This document shows positions 1 through 7,656 of a DNA stretch of 64,000 bases, piece after piece. This DNA comes from Arthrobacter sp. TMP15 (GTDB lineage: Bacteria > Actinomycetota > Actinomycetes > Actinomycetales > Micrococcaceae). The notes below the pieces were generated by a model, which was not told the origin of the DNA, made no database searches, and was given only the letters and a program-made list of their open reading frames with translations. Positions within the stretch are counted from its first letter, which is position 1. The number at the start of each line of letters is the position of its first letter. The position numbers and the translations under genes were made by a program. The stretch spans positions 2,232,001 through 2,296,000 of the forward strand of contig NZ_CP154262.1 in NCBI RefSeq assembly GCF_039529835.1, read 5' to 3'.

Positions 1-736
1 TGTGATGGCGAGACTTCAGAAAGCCGCGGGGGTTGGCCCGGTGACTCTCCTTGGCTTCATGAACCGCTCCCCGGATCTGGGCAACCGAGTCGTCTAAAAC
101 GTGGCGACGGGCTGCCCACGCCTCATGTTCCGGCGGCCAGGCCTCCACCAGTGCTTTCGCCACATCCTCAAGCTGTTCGATAAGTACAAAGCGTCCACGG
201 GAAATCCGTGCCCGGGCGGCGTCCAATGACAACGGCGGGAAAAGTGTCACGTTGACAGTCAAGCCGACCGCTACGCCCATCGCCATCTGGACGGCGTACC
301 CGATGGAGAACGCATCAACACCCTTGGGCCCGTCTATAAGCAACACAAGAAGTGTTGCCACCGGAACATAGTCGCGCCCAGCACCCAGACGTGGCACGCC
401 CGCCAGTAACACCCCCAGCCCAACGGCAACAGAAATGGTAATGATGTTGGGATCGCCCAACAGCAGCACTATCGCCGCCAATGAGATCCCCAACACCAAA
501 CCGGTCAGTGTTTGAAAGCCAGTGCGCACTGACCCCATGAAGGTGGGGTACATGCTTACCAAAGCTCCTAGAGGGGCGTAGTAAGGAAACTCTTGCGTGA
601 CACCGGGCATGTGGGGCGCCAAGAACCAGGCGATGCCAACGGCAAGGGCGGTTTTGGCGGCCAGCAACACGCGCCGACCGCTCACTGTGGCTGCGGCCCA
701 TACTTTCAGGGTTTGCAATGAGATCTTTCCACTCAT
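1..736 (-). CDS. FUSC-family membrane protein, C-terminus beyond window
   Basis: The frame is open from an ATG at 736 to the window edge, giving about 245 codons, so the 3' part is missing. The translation begins MSGKISLQTLKVWAAATVSG and contains several hydrophobic segments (roughly residues 25-45, 65-85 and 90-110, then 130-155), followed by a charged soluble part with the phrase LFPPLSLDAARARI. That arrangement, short paired membrane helices followed by a cytoplasmic helical region, is typical of FUSC/aromatic-acid-exporter-like proteins, which are thought to move small aromatic or lipophilic compounds across the inner membrane. The substrate cannot be told from sequence. It is followed by the convergent-orientation small gene for a DUF6458 protein on the same strand upstream. 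Confidence 0.7.
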   Translation of the reverse strand, partial: MSGKISLQTLKVWAAATVSGRRVLLAAKTALAVGIAWFLAPHMPGVTQEFPYYAPLGALVSMYPTFMGSVRTGFQTLTGLVLGISLAAIVLLLGDPNIITISVAVGLGVLLAGVPRLGAGRDYVPVATLLVLLIDGPKGVDAFSIGYAVQMAMGVAVGLTVNVTLFPPLSLDAARARISRGRFVLIEQLEDVAKALVEAWPPEHEAWAARRHVLDDSVAQIRGAVHEAKESHRANPRGFLKSRHH

Positions 737-794
737 GGTGTAGTTCAGAGCAAGCTAATAACGTATTGCTCGCACTTTTTTAGTGCAGTCAGAG

Positions 795-1052
795 CTACAG
801 ATCGGTGTCGCGAGTGTTCTCTGTGCGTTCCACGAGAGCTTGACCGTCGGGTTGGCCCACCACTGTGCGGCGGGTTGAGGTTGACTGACGCCGACGGAAC
901 ATAAAGACCAAGCCCAGCACAAAAACAACCGCACCGGCGATCATCATGATGTTGCCAACCAACATCAGGTCAATCCAAGCCACCTCGATGTTCAAGGCAA
1001 ATCGTAAAATAGCACCAACAACGAACAGGAAGATTCCAGAACCAATACTCAT
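795..1052 (-). CDS. DUF6458 family small membrane protein
   Basis: This 85-residue protein starts MSIGSGIFLFVVGAILRFAL, the characteristic opening of the DUF6458 family found throughout Actinobacteria. It has two hydrophobic helices (about residues 5-23 and 28-52) followed by an arginine-rich cytoplasmic tail FRRRQSTSTRR. A ribosome binding site AAAGG lies 8 nt before the ATG. The biochemical role of the family is unknown. It lies just upstream of, and on the same strand as, the FUSC-like gene, with about 60 nt between them, so the two may be cotranscribed. Confidence 0.8.
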   Translation of the reverse strand: MSIGSGIFLFVVGAILRFALNIEVAWIDLMLVGNIMMIAGAVVFVLGLVFMFRRRQSTSTRRTVVGQPDGQALVERTENTRDTDL

Positions 1053-1211
1053 GAGAATTACCTTTTCTTTCAGTAGATTGTCACAACGATCAGTGCGGGG
1101 ACATAAAAATGCGCAACCGCGGCGCTTCAGTACTCCAATAATGCTACAACCAGCTCAATGCATCTGGTGTGACTTGGGGTACTTCCAGCGTGTTTTAGAT
1201 AGTGTGAAGCT

Positions 1212-1745
1212 ATGGAGAGTATCAAAATATACACGATCGGGCATTCCACCCACCCCATCGATGAATTTATTGCCATGCTGCATGCTCACGGCGTCAAAAA
1301 GTTGGTGGATGTCAGAACAATTCCCAAATCTGGACACAATCCACAGTTCATGGCGGATGCTTTGGCCACGAGTCTGCGGGCTGAGGGCATTACCTACAGG
1401 AGAGCGAAAGCTCTCGGAGGTTTACGTCACGTTCGCAAGGACAGCCCCAACAGTGGGTGGCGTAACAAATCATTTCAGGGTTACGCCGATTACATGCAAA
1501 CTCCTGATTTCACTGAAGCGTTGGAGGACTTACTGGATCGTTCGCAGCACAGTGATGTGGTTATCATGTGTGCTGAGGCAGTGCCATGGCGGTGTCACCG
1601 ATCCATGATCGGTGATGCGCTGGTGGTCCGCGGTGTCACCGTTCTTGACATCATGACTGAGAAGAAAGCCACAGAGCACGTTCTCCATTCCTTCGCTCGC
1701 GTTGATGGCACCAGCATCACGTATCCACCTGAGACTGCCGGCTGA
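1212..1745 (+). CDS. DUF488 domain-containing protein
   Basis: The 177-residue product has the DUF488 signature: an opening YTIGHSTHPIDEF, then VDVRTIPKSGHNPQF near residue 35, and the CAEAVPWRCHRSMIGDAL motif near residue 120, in which the two cysteines and the histidine are conserved in the family. DUF488 proteins are small soluble proteins of uncertain function, sometimes found near DNA-repair or stress genes. The start is the ATG at 1212, with only a weak GAAG upstream. The APP1-like gene follows 70 nt downstream on the same strand. Confidence 0.85.
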   Translation: MESIKIYTIGHSTHPIDEFIAMLHAHGVKKLVDVRTIPKSGHNPQFMADALATSLRAEGITYRRAKALGGLRHVRKDSPNSGWRNKSFQGYADYMQTPDFTEALEDLLDRSQHSDVVIMCAEAVPWRCHRSMIGDALVVRGVTVLDIMTEKKATEHVLHSFARVDGTSITYPPETAG

Positions 1746-1815
1746 TTCTCAACGCTTTTGCTCATATGCCCGCGTACTGGCAGTTGCAAGCCCACTCGTG
1801 TGGAACAGTAGTGTC

Positions 1816-2892
1816 ATGGCTCCCAGACCTTCACAGCACCAGCTAAGCAGCGAGGATCGCATGCATCACCTTCCTGCCGCAAAACCCCCGGCCAGTGCTT
1901 TGCTTGGTCCTGTCATGCACGTTGTCGACATGGTCCATGGTGTGCGCTCGCGTCTGGCCCAGGTTAAAGGCTTCACTCCCACCATTCTGGCCTATCCAGG
2001 CTACGGCTCCACTTCATGGGTGCGCGTGCTGGGCAGGGTCATGCTGATAGGCAAACCTGCCAAGACTCTCGGTAAAGTGCGCGGATGGCGGGCCTTCACC
2101 AGCGTGCCCATCCGTTACAGCGAAATTGAAGTGGAGATCAATGGCGTCAGCCATACTGTTCAAGCAGATTCCGGCGGAATCATCGACGTGGTGTTGGAAG
2201 CGTCCTTAACTCCGGGCTGGCATTCAGTATTACTGCGAAGCCAAACTGCGGCTCCCACGGAAGCCCGAATCCTCGTCGTCGCATCGGATGTCAGCTTTGG
2301 GGTCATCTCTGATATCGATGACACCGTCATGGTCACTGCTTTGCCCCGACCATTGTTGGCCCTGTGGAACACCCTGGTCCTGAGCGAGAGGGCCCGGACA
2401 CCTACCCCGGGTATGGCCGTGTTGCTCGAGCGAATTGTTGCCCGGCACCCTGAGGCCCCTGTCCTTTACCTCTCTACCGGCGCATGGAACGTGGCACCGG
2501 CTTTAGAAAGATTTCTTGGCCGAAATTTATATCCTGCAGGGGTTCTGCTCTTGACAGACTGGGGCCCATCAAGGCAGCACTGGTTCCGTAGCGGGCGCGA
2601 ACATAAACTTAAAAATTTGGCGCGATTAGCGCAGGAATTTCCCAGTATCAAATGGCTTTTGGTAGGTGACGATGGGCAGCACGATCCACAGATATACGCG
2701 GAATTTGCCAGGATTCATGCCACGCAGACAGCCGCGGTCGCCATTCGCGAGTTATCGGCCGGGGAAGCCCTGTTGGCAGGTGGCCGCTCACACGAGGACG
2801 CTCTTGCCACCGAGCATGGAGCCGTACCGTGGGTGAGTGCTCCTGACGGCGCAGGATTGGCGGAGAAACTCAAGGAGCACGGTTTGCTCTAA
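1816..2892 (+). CDS. APP1-family (DUF2183) phosphatase domain protein
   Basis: The C-terminal half carries a HAD-like catalytic segment with the DxDxT/V motif SDIDDTVMVT, then PVLYLSTGAWN and a LVGDDGQHDPQIYAEF segment, which together are diagnostic of the APP1 phosphatidate-phosphatase-like catalytic domain. The N-terminal region holds the usual ILAYPGYGSTSWVRVLGRV strand. It probably removes phosphate from a lipid or related substrate in the cytosol. The longest open frame begins at 1702 and overlaps DUF488; I prefer the ATG at 1816 (about 358 residues), and an ATG at 1861 is equally possible because GCGAGG precedes it. The next gene also acts on phospholipids, so a joint lipid role is plausible. 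Confidence 0.8.
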   Translation: MAPRPSQHQLSSEDRMHHLPAAKPPASALLGPVMHVVDMVHGVRSRLAQVKGFTPTILAYPGYGSTSWVRVLGRVMLIGKPAKTLGKVRGWRAFTSVPIRYSEIEVEINGVSHTVQADSGGIIDVVLEASLTPGWHSVLLRSQTAAPTEARILVVASDVSFGVISDIDDTVMVTALPRPLLALWNTLVLSERARTPTPGMAVLLERIVARHPEAPVLYLSTGAWNVAPALERFLGRNLYPAGVLLLTDWGPSRQHWFRSGREHKLKNLARLAQEFPSIKWLLVGDDGQHDPQIYAEFARIHATQTAAVAIRELSAGEALLAGGRSHEDALATEHGAVPWVSAPDGAGLAEKLKEHGLL

Positions 2893-2965
2893 GTTGGCAG
2901 CTGGCAGGCTAGGCCGCTCAAACGTCCAACACCATCTGATTCTGGCGAAAAATTAGGACATCGGC

Positions 2966-4819
2966 ATGACTGAACAACACCCTCAAGACTCAACGGAACC
3001 AAATGATCCCGCGGATCCATCCGGCCCAACGACAGGGCGGGAGGGTGAACTCCGCGAAGACCGTTTTCTGGGGCGTAAAGACCTTACTCGGTGGCATGCA
3101 CCCTTGGGTGCATTGCTCGCCGATGCTGTGCGCTGGCTCAGTAAAAGGCTGGGCCCAAACGCAGCGTTGATCCTCACCCTCGCAATCGGCGCTTCAATCG
3201 CTGCTTTGCTGACGTACGCTTCCACGGAAGTCTATGAGAGCGTCACTGAAGCCGATGGGGTTGCCGCCCTGGATCACCCGCTGTTGGAAGCAGCCAAGAG
3301 TGTCCGCTCGCCCGGACTGAACGCCGCAATGACGGGTTTCACCGACATTGCCGGGACCATTGGGATGCCTATTTTGGCGGCAACGATCATGGTGATTCTT
3401 GCGCTCAAACGGCGGTCCTGGACTCCCGTCATCCTCATTCTCACTGCAGCTACGGGATCTCTTTTAATGACAGTTGCGGGTAAGCAGCTTTTTGGCCGGT
3501 CCCGCCCATCGCTGATCGACGCCGTGCCTCCCTACGAATACTCTCCTTCATTTCCCAGCGGCCACACGCTTAACGCATTCGTGATAGCAGGCGTGGTGGC
3601 CTACCTGATTCTCCTTCGTCGGCGCACCGTCCGGGGGCGGGTATGGACAGTTATAGTAGCCGGGGTCTTTGCGTTTGCTGTTGGATTAAGTCGTGTTTAT
3701 TTGGGGCATCATTGGTTCACCGACGTCCTGGCAGCCTGGACCTTGGGCGCCGTCTGGCTCTCACTGGTCATTACAGCGCACCGGTTATATCTGACCGTCA
3801 ATAGAGACGTTGCAGCCGCAGCAAACCGAACTTCCACCAGCACAAATAGCTTACAAATTACAACAAAGGACGCCATGACCCTGACCCACGTTCATAAGCC
3901 CAAGAGTGCCGCCATGGTCATCAATCCGCTAAAATCCCCCGGAGATGACTTTAAAGCCGCATTTGTGCAGCTGTGCGCGGATGCTGGCTGGTCCGATCCA
4001 TTGTGGTTGGAAACTTCAGCGCAAGATCCCGGACGGGGCCAGGCCCGAGAAGCCATAGCAGCTGGAGTCGATGTCGTCATTGCTGCTGGCGGCGACGGTA
4101 CGGTGCGCTATGTTGCTGACGTTCTCGCTGGATCAAAAACTCCGATGGGCGTGGTACCGCTGGGGACCGGTAATCTCCTTGCTCGTAATCTGGGAATTAA
4201 TATTAAGGACCCACTGGCGGCAGCCCAAGACGTGCTGCACGGTACGGTAACTTCGATAGATATTGTCAGGGCCGTGCTTGATCATGGAAGGGAAGAACAC
4301 CTATTCCTCGTTGCGGCCGGGCTGGGTTATGACGCCTCGATTATGGCGAATACCCATGACGGGCTAAAGGATCGGGTCGGTTGGCTCGCATATGTGGAGG
4401 CCGGCATTCGACATTTACCCGGCAAGGCTGTCACTGCCAGAATTTCCGTCGATGGTGCAGACCCTGTACGCCATAAGGTCCGTGGCGTTATGGCTGGAAA
4501 TTGCGGAAAGCTCATGGGTGGGTTGGAGATCTTCCCTGCAGCTGTCGTTGATGACGGCATTCTGGATCTCCTCACTCTTTCCCCACGAGGCAAGTTGGGC
4601 TGGCTGGGCGTTCTGTGGCGTGTTTTTGGGAAGAAGGGCAAAGGTGCCGCGTCAGTGCAGAGCTTTTCTGGTAAATCTGCACAGATCGCACTTGATCAGC
4701 CGCAAGAATTCCAGCTCGACGGCGATCACTTTGGTCCTGTGCAACATCTTCTTCTCACAGTAGAACCGCTGGCGCTAGGTATCAGAATGAGAACGGCGGA
4801 CTTGGCCGAAGCGTACTGA
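2966..4819 (+). CDS. PAP2 phosphatase / diacylglycerol kinase-like fusion
   Basis: This 617-residue protein joins two lipid enzymes. The first half (about residues 60-270) is a membrane PAP2 phosphatase with the three acid-phosphatase motifs: KQLFGRSRPS, PSFPSGHT and SRVYLGHHWFTDVL. The second half (about residues 310-617) is a diacylglycerol/sphingosine kinase-like catalytic domain with GGDGTVR and PLGTGNLLARNLGI. The opposed activities could interconvert a phosphorylated and an unphosphorylated lipid at the membrane; that is inference. AGGA lies 8 nt before the ATG. Such fusions are known in Actinobacteria. The ATG at 3874, start of the kinase-like half (MTLTHVHKPKS), could in principle be a second start. 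Confidence 0.88.
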   Translation: MTEQHPQDSTEPNDPADPSGPTTGREGELREDRFLGRKDLTRWHAPLGALLADAVRWLSKRLGPNAALILTLAIGASIAALLTYASTEVYESVTEADGVAALDHPLLEAAKSVRSPGLNAAMTGFTDIAGTIGMPILAATIMVILALKRRSWTPVILILTAATGSLLMTVAGKQLFGRSRPSLIDAVPPYEYSPSFPSGHTLNAFVIAGVVAYLILLRRRTVRGRVWTVIVAGVFAFAVGLSRVYLGHHWFTDVLAAWTLGAVWLSLVITAHRLYLTVNRDVAAAANRTSTSTNSLQITTKDAMTLTHVHKPKSAAMVINPLKSPGDDFKAAFVQLCADAGWSDPLWLETSAQDPGRGQAREAIAAGVDVVIAAGGDGTVRYVADVLAGSKTPMGVVPLGTGNLLARNLGINIKDPLAAAQDVLHGTVTSIDIVRAVLDHGREEHLFLVAAGLGYDASIMANTHDGLKDRVGWLAYVEAGIRHLPGKAVTARISVDGADPVRHKVRGVMAGNCGKLMGGLEIFPAAVVDDGILDLLTLSPRGKLGWLGVLWRVFGKKGKGAASVQSFSGKSAQIALDQPQEFQLDGDHFGPVQHLLLTVEPLALGIRMRTADLAEAY

Positions 4820-4897
4820 TTTGACGGGGCAGCAGAACCTGAGCCAGGCACCTCCCAAAGATTTTATACTCCGCATCGGAGCTAGCGACTTCTTAGA

Positions 4898-5065
4898 TTA
4901 ACGGCTGAACAAGCTGGCAAAAAAACCCTTTCGTGTGGGCTTCTTGCCCTCGTGCCCTCGGCAACGGTCTGCAGGAGGAACCGCTCGCATCACTTGCTCA
5001 ACGTGCTGGCCACAACCCGCCCACGTGGTTTTTCCACAATTCTTACATGTCACTGCACGGCACAT
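4898..5065 (-). CDS. small Cys-rich zinc-ribbon-like protein (55 aa)
   Basis: A 55-residue frame begins MCRAVTCKNCGKTTWAGCGQ and ends with a basic KKPTRKGFFASLFSR tail. Five cysteines and two histidines (Cys2, Cys7, Cys10, Cys18, Cys35; His21, His38) suggest metal binding. Proteins of this exact style are widespread and unnamed in Actinobacteria. The start is well supported by AAGGAG placed 7 nt before the ATG. The gene is divergent from the CstR-like regulator and their starts are 92 nt apart; the only operator-like palindrome lies between them, so it is likely a target of that regulator. Confidence 0.8.
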   Translation of the reverse strand: MCRAVTCKNCGKTTWAGCGQHVEQVMRAVPPADRCRGHEGKKPTRKGFFASLFSR

Positions 5066-5094
5066 CTGATTGCTCCTTTGTCTGTGTGTATTAC

Positions 5095-5122
5095 TTGAAC
5101 AGCATACCCCATAGGGTATAAG
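5095..5122 (+). promoter_or_regulatory. predicted promoter of the CstR-like gene
   Basis: TTGAAC (5095-5100) and TATAAG (5117-5122) are separated by 16 nt and lie 36 nt before the regulator's ATG. The palindromic operator fills the spacer and overlaps the -10 hexamer, which fits autorepression. Confidence 0.6.
5104..5119. promoter_or_regulatory. CsoR/CstR-type operator palindrome
   Basis: ATACCC-N4-GGGTAT is a perfect inverted repeat with G/C tracts of the kind bound by CsoR-family repressors. It sits between the divergent starts of the Cys-rich small protein and the CstR-like gene, so one site could control both. Confidence 0.65.
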
Positions 5123-5157
5123 ATTGTAGTAACACCAAGCGATTATCGGAGCCCATC

Positions 5158-5415
5158 ATGGAACTTGATTCACAAGAACTCACCCCTGTTATCAACCGGC
5201 TCAAACGCGCACAAGGACAGCTCGCGGCCGTCACACGCATGCTCGAAGAAGGCTGGGATTGCAAAGATGTTGTCACCCAACTTGCCGCTGTGTCCAAGGC
5301 CTTGGATAGGGCTGGCTTTGCCATTATCGCCGCGGGCCTTGAGCAGTGCATTAGGAAAGAGGACGCCAACATGAGCATCAAGGATCTGGAAAAGCTTTTC
5401 CTGTCCCTTGCCTAA
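5158..5415 (+). CDS. CsoR-family repressor, CstR-like (persulfide-sensing type)
   Basis: An 85-residue all-helical DUF156/CsoR-family repressor. It has the family core RLKRAQGQL and the phrase EEGWDCKDVVTQLAAVSKAL with Cys35, and a second cysteine, Cys64, in GLEQC. In copper-sensing CsoR the residue four before the second cysteine is histidine; here it is Gly60. Loss of that histidine while keeping both cysteines is what distinguishes CstR-type sensors of sulfane sulfur, so I infer persulfide sensing, not copper. GGAG lies 7 nt before the ATG. No rhodanese or sulfur dioxygenase gene is adjacent; the only visible candidate target besides itself is the divergent Cys-rich small protein. Confidence 0.8.
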   Translation: MELDSQELTPVINRLKRAQGQLAAVTRMLEEGWDCKDVVTQLAAVSKALDRAGFAIIAAGLEQCIRKEDANMSIKDLEKLFLSLA

Positions 5416-5438
5416 TCTTTTATCCCAAGACCTTGTGA

Positions 5439-5549
5439 TTAAACGGAACAGCCCGTGCTAGTCAGCACGGGCTGTTCACGGAATACGACAAGGACACCAT
5501 GCGTCTTGCCGGCAGTAGAGATGAGGTGCTTGAGACGTGTAATGGCCAT
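5439..5549 (-). CDS. possible small protein, 36 aa
   Basis: A short frame encodes MAITRLKHLISTAGKTHGVL and 16 further residues. It is preceded by a strong ribosome site GGGAGGAG four nt before the ATG, and lies 57 nt downstream of another small frame on the same strand. I recognise no family. The frame runs through the stem-loop at 5447-5476, which could end transcription before its stop codon, so it may be untranslated or a remnant. Confidence 0.3.
   Translation of the reverse strand: MAITRLKHLISTAGKTHGVLVVFREQPVLTSTGCSV
5447..5476. terminator. stem-loop after the CstR-like gene
   Basis: A perfect 13-bp stem (AACAGCCCGTGCT and its complement) closes a 4-nt loop 31 nt after the regulator's stop. 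There is no T-run on either side, so it is a likely but not canonical intrinsic terminator. Confidence 0.5.
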
Positions 5550-5606
5550 CTCGCTCCTCCCTTCAGCGGTGTAAAGTCGCCTCCACACCATCAGTGGTGC
5601 GGACGG

Positions 5607-5738
5607 TTAGCGGATGTTGAACAGGTCCACCCGTACGATTTCGCGATACTGACGCTCGCGGAGCTCGATGAACTTACGTTGGTCAACCGGGGAGAAGAAG
5701 AGTCTGTGAAGAACTGACCTTGTGGGTTTGGGATTCAA
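5607..5738 (-). CDS. possible small basic protein, 43 aa
   Basis: A frame starting at TTG (5738) encodes MNPKPTRSVLHRLFFSPVDQ then RKFIELRERQYREIVRVDLF and NIR. An unusually long ribosome site, AAAGGGGGTG, sits 5 nt before the TTG, and the residue composition looks protein-like, with a charged amphipathic second half. I do not recognise a family. Together with the frame at 5439-5549, which has its own strong ribosome site, it may form a two-gene unit. The overlapping plus-strand frame (5499-5717) has no such site. Confidence 0.35.
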   Translation of the reverse strand: MNPKPTRSVLHRLFFSPVDQRKFIELRERQYREIVRVDLFNIR

Positions 5739-6564
5739 TGTGTCACCCCCTTTCATGAATATTGCGTGAACTGTGGACGTATGTTGGCGCGACAAATAAA
5801 GCCCTTTTGTATTTGCTTCATTTGGAAGCAAACACAGAAAGGAATTATAAGAACACAAAAAAGCGCGAGTTATTTTGCGTGTATTATTTCCGCTGAAAAA
5901 ACGTTTAAAACATGCTCAGGTAAATCGAGATGCCAAAAATAGCAATGCTACTCGGGGCTCCATGAAAATAGCTGCGTGGTGTTTGAGAAACGTTGTTCAG
6001 TGGGGAAGCGGCCACATAAGTTGCGGCCAAGTCGGGGCAGCCTGACATTGGCGGCCCTACGCGGTGACAGTGTTAGCTGTGACGGCAATTAACAGGCGTG
6101 CAGGGCCAGGCATGATGGGATCCGATAACTCCGGAGCTGAAAATTGTAAACATCATTGCCTCCCTTCAGTTGCACGCGAAAATCCAAGGCAGTTCACCAT
6201 GGACTGGTAATAAATATACACGAACATATGGGCATCTATCCAGTTCATAACAGCACATATACGAATATTTCTTGAAATTCGGTGACATTACAAAAAATGG
6301 GCGTCACTGAAATTTTTGGCTTCTTCAGGATCAAGGGTGCTGGCATAGCAGCGGCACCAGATGATGTGCTGGTCGATTTCGAGCGAGGCGGCACATCCAA
6401 TGGCTGCGCTGGGCTGGAGATGTCCGGTCACAGCACTTTGGACACTAAACAACCATTAAATCCATCAGATAGACTTTCCCCGGTTTCGTTTCCAGTAAGG
6501 AAAGCCAATCACCAGGCTCTGGGACCATCATCCTCACTAGCCGCTCCATGGAGGCATTACGAAT
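5739..6564. other. AT-rich stretch without a convincing gene
   Basis: About 825 nt are clearly richer in A/T than their surroundings, especially 5750-5950 and 6180-6300. I see a short stem-loop (TTTGCTTC with GAAGCAAA, 5812-5832) but no frame with both a ribosome site and protein-like composition. The last part must hold the promoter of the lipoprotein gene. It may be the scar of a lost or foreign segment. Confidence 0.5.
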
Positions 6565-7320
6565 ATGAATAATCTCAAGCACAAAGCTTTGGTCCTGCCC
6601 ATTACAGGCGCGCTTTTGCTAGCACTTGCTGGATGTGGAAGCACCAAAGAAGCTTCAGCACCTGCCCCAAATGCGGAAACGTCTGCTCCCGAGCTCACTC
6701 AAGCCCCGGTCCTAACCGTCCCAGATGCGGACGTAATTTTTCCCAAAGTCACCGACACCGTGAAGAAAGCCACCTCTGTTGCTTTGGAGGGTACCTCCAC
6801 AAGCGGCCCCAAAAAGCTTAAGATCAAGGTCTCGGGTTCCCGTGATGGTACTAATTCACTCTCCGAAGTCACTCAAGACGGAGCAACCGTCACCTTGCTC
6901 AACGCTGATGGCGGAGCGTATATAAAGGCCGACAATGAATTTTTCGTCCAGAAAAGTGGACAGCAAACAGCCGATCTAGTCAAGGAAATGGCCGGCAACA
7001 AGTGGATCTCCGTCAAGGACACCAGCGTCTTTGGAGACCGGAATATTGGCTCCTTTCTCGGGATCTATAACGAGAAACCCGTGAATGATGGTTTGGGCAA
7101 ACTTGCCTCTTCATCAGTGGCCGATCTCAATGGTGCTCAAGCATTTAAGTACGTCTACGAGGAAGCGACCGTCTGGATTGCAGCAGAGGGTGAGCCGTAC
7201 CTGCTCCAGTTTGGGACAACCGGTAAGGACGCAGGGACTATAACCATGAGCGAATGGAACGCAGTGGCTCCACATGCCGCCCCGGCAAAAAATGATACTG
7301 TCACAATTCCGGGACTTTAG
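6565..7320 (+). CDS. secreted lipoprotein, LppX/LprG-like
   Basis: A 251-residue exported lipoprotein: a basic n-region MNNLKHK, a hydrophobic stretch, and a lipobox LALAGC with Cys24 as the lipidation site. A low-complexity Pro/Ala/Thr linker follows to about residue 50, then a domain of alternating strands (VDTVKKATSVALEGTSTSG-like, LLNADGGAYIKADNEFFVQ, NKWISVKD) resembling the LppX/LprAFG lipid-carrier fold of Actinobacteria. I would call it an outer-face lipoprotein of unknown ligand. GGAG lies 11 nt before the ATG. The DUF1905 gene follows after 42 nt on the same strand. Confidence 0.75.
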   Translation: MNNLKHKALVLPITGALLLALAGCGSTKEASAPAPNAETSAPELTQAPVLTVPDADVIFPKVTDTVKKATSVALEGTSTSGPKKLKIKVSGSRDGTNSLSEVTQDGATVTLLNADGGAYIKADNEFFVQKSGQQTADLVKEMAGNKWISVKDTSVFGDRNIGSFLGIYNEKPVNDGLGKLASSSVADLNGAQAFKYVYEEATVWIAAEGEPYLLQFGTTGKDAGTITMSEWNAVAPHAAPAKNDTVTIPGL

Positions 7321-7362
7321 GAGCTCTTGCGAGCTAGAAAAACCGTATCCAAAGGACTGATC

Positions 7363-7656
7363 ATGGCAGCAGCCAAGGAGCCACAGCCGCTCGACTTCAC
7401 TTTTACTGCTCCTATCTGTAAGGACGGAGCCTTCGCCACCTACCTAGTGGTTGAAGGCTCTGCCGAACTATTGGGCACTCGCAGGGCCATCAAGGTCACT
7501 GGAACATTGGATAATAAAACACCTTTTCAGGCCACACTGATGCCCTCCGGCACGGGACCACACTGGCTGCCACTGCGCGCTGCTCTGTGCAAGGCAATAG
7601 GAAAGTCCGACGCCGGTGAGCAGGTCCGCGTGCATCTTCAGCAACGCTTGAGCTAA
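7363..7656 (+). CDS. DUF1905 domain-containing protein
   Basis: The product (97 residues from ATG 7363) has the beta-rich pattern of DUF1905 proteins: LDFTFTAPICKDGAFATYLV, then GTRRAIKVTGTLDNKTPFQATLMPSG, split here by ordinary strand turns, and a C-terminal VRVHLQQ. The role of the family is not established. The open frame could begin at TTG 7327, but AAAGGA placed 7 nt before the ATG at 7363 supports the shorter form. Its last 4 nt overlap the convergent bioD end. Confidence 0.75.
   Translation: MAAAKEPQPLDFTFTAPICKDGAFATYLVVEGSAELLGTRRAIKVTGTLDNKTPFQATLMPSGTGPHWLPLRAALCKAIGKSDAGEQVRVHLQQRLS

Noticed and set aside
946-1608. Plus-strand frame of 220 codons over DUF6458 and DUF488
   Set aside because: Shadow of two recognised genes in other frames.
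5158-5415. Annotation as copper-sensing CsoR
   Set aside because: The histidine ligand four residues before the second cysteine is absent, and no copper transporter gene is adjacent.
5499-5717. Plus-strand frame of 72 codons
   Set aside because: No ribosome site; opposite strand frame is better supported.
6282-6572. Plus-strand frame of 96 codons before the lipoprotein gene
   Set aside because: No ribosome site, residue composition unlike a protein, and it overlaps the well-supported lipoprotein start.
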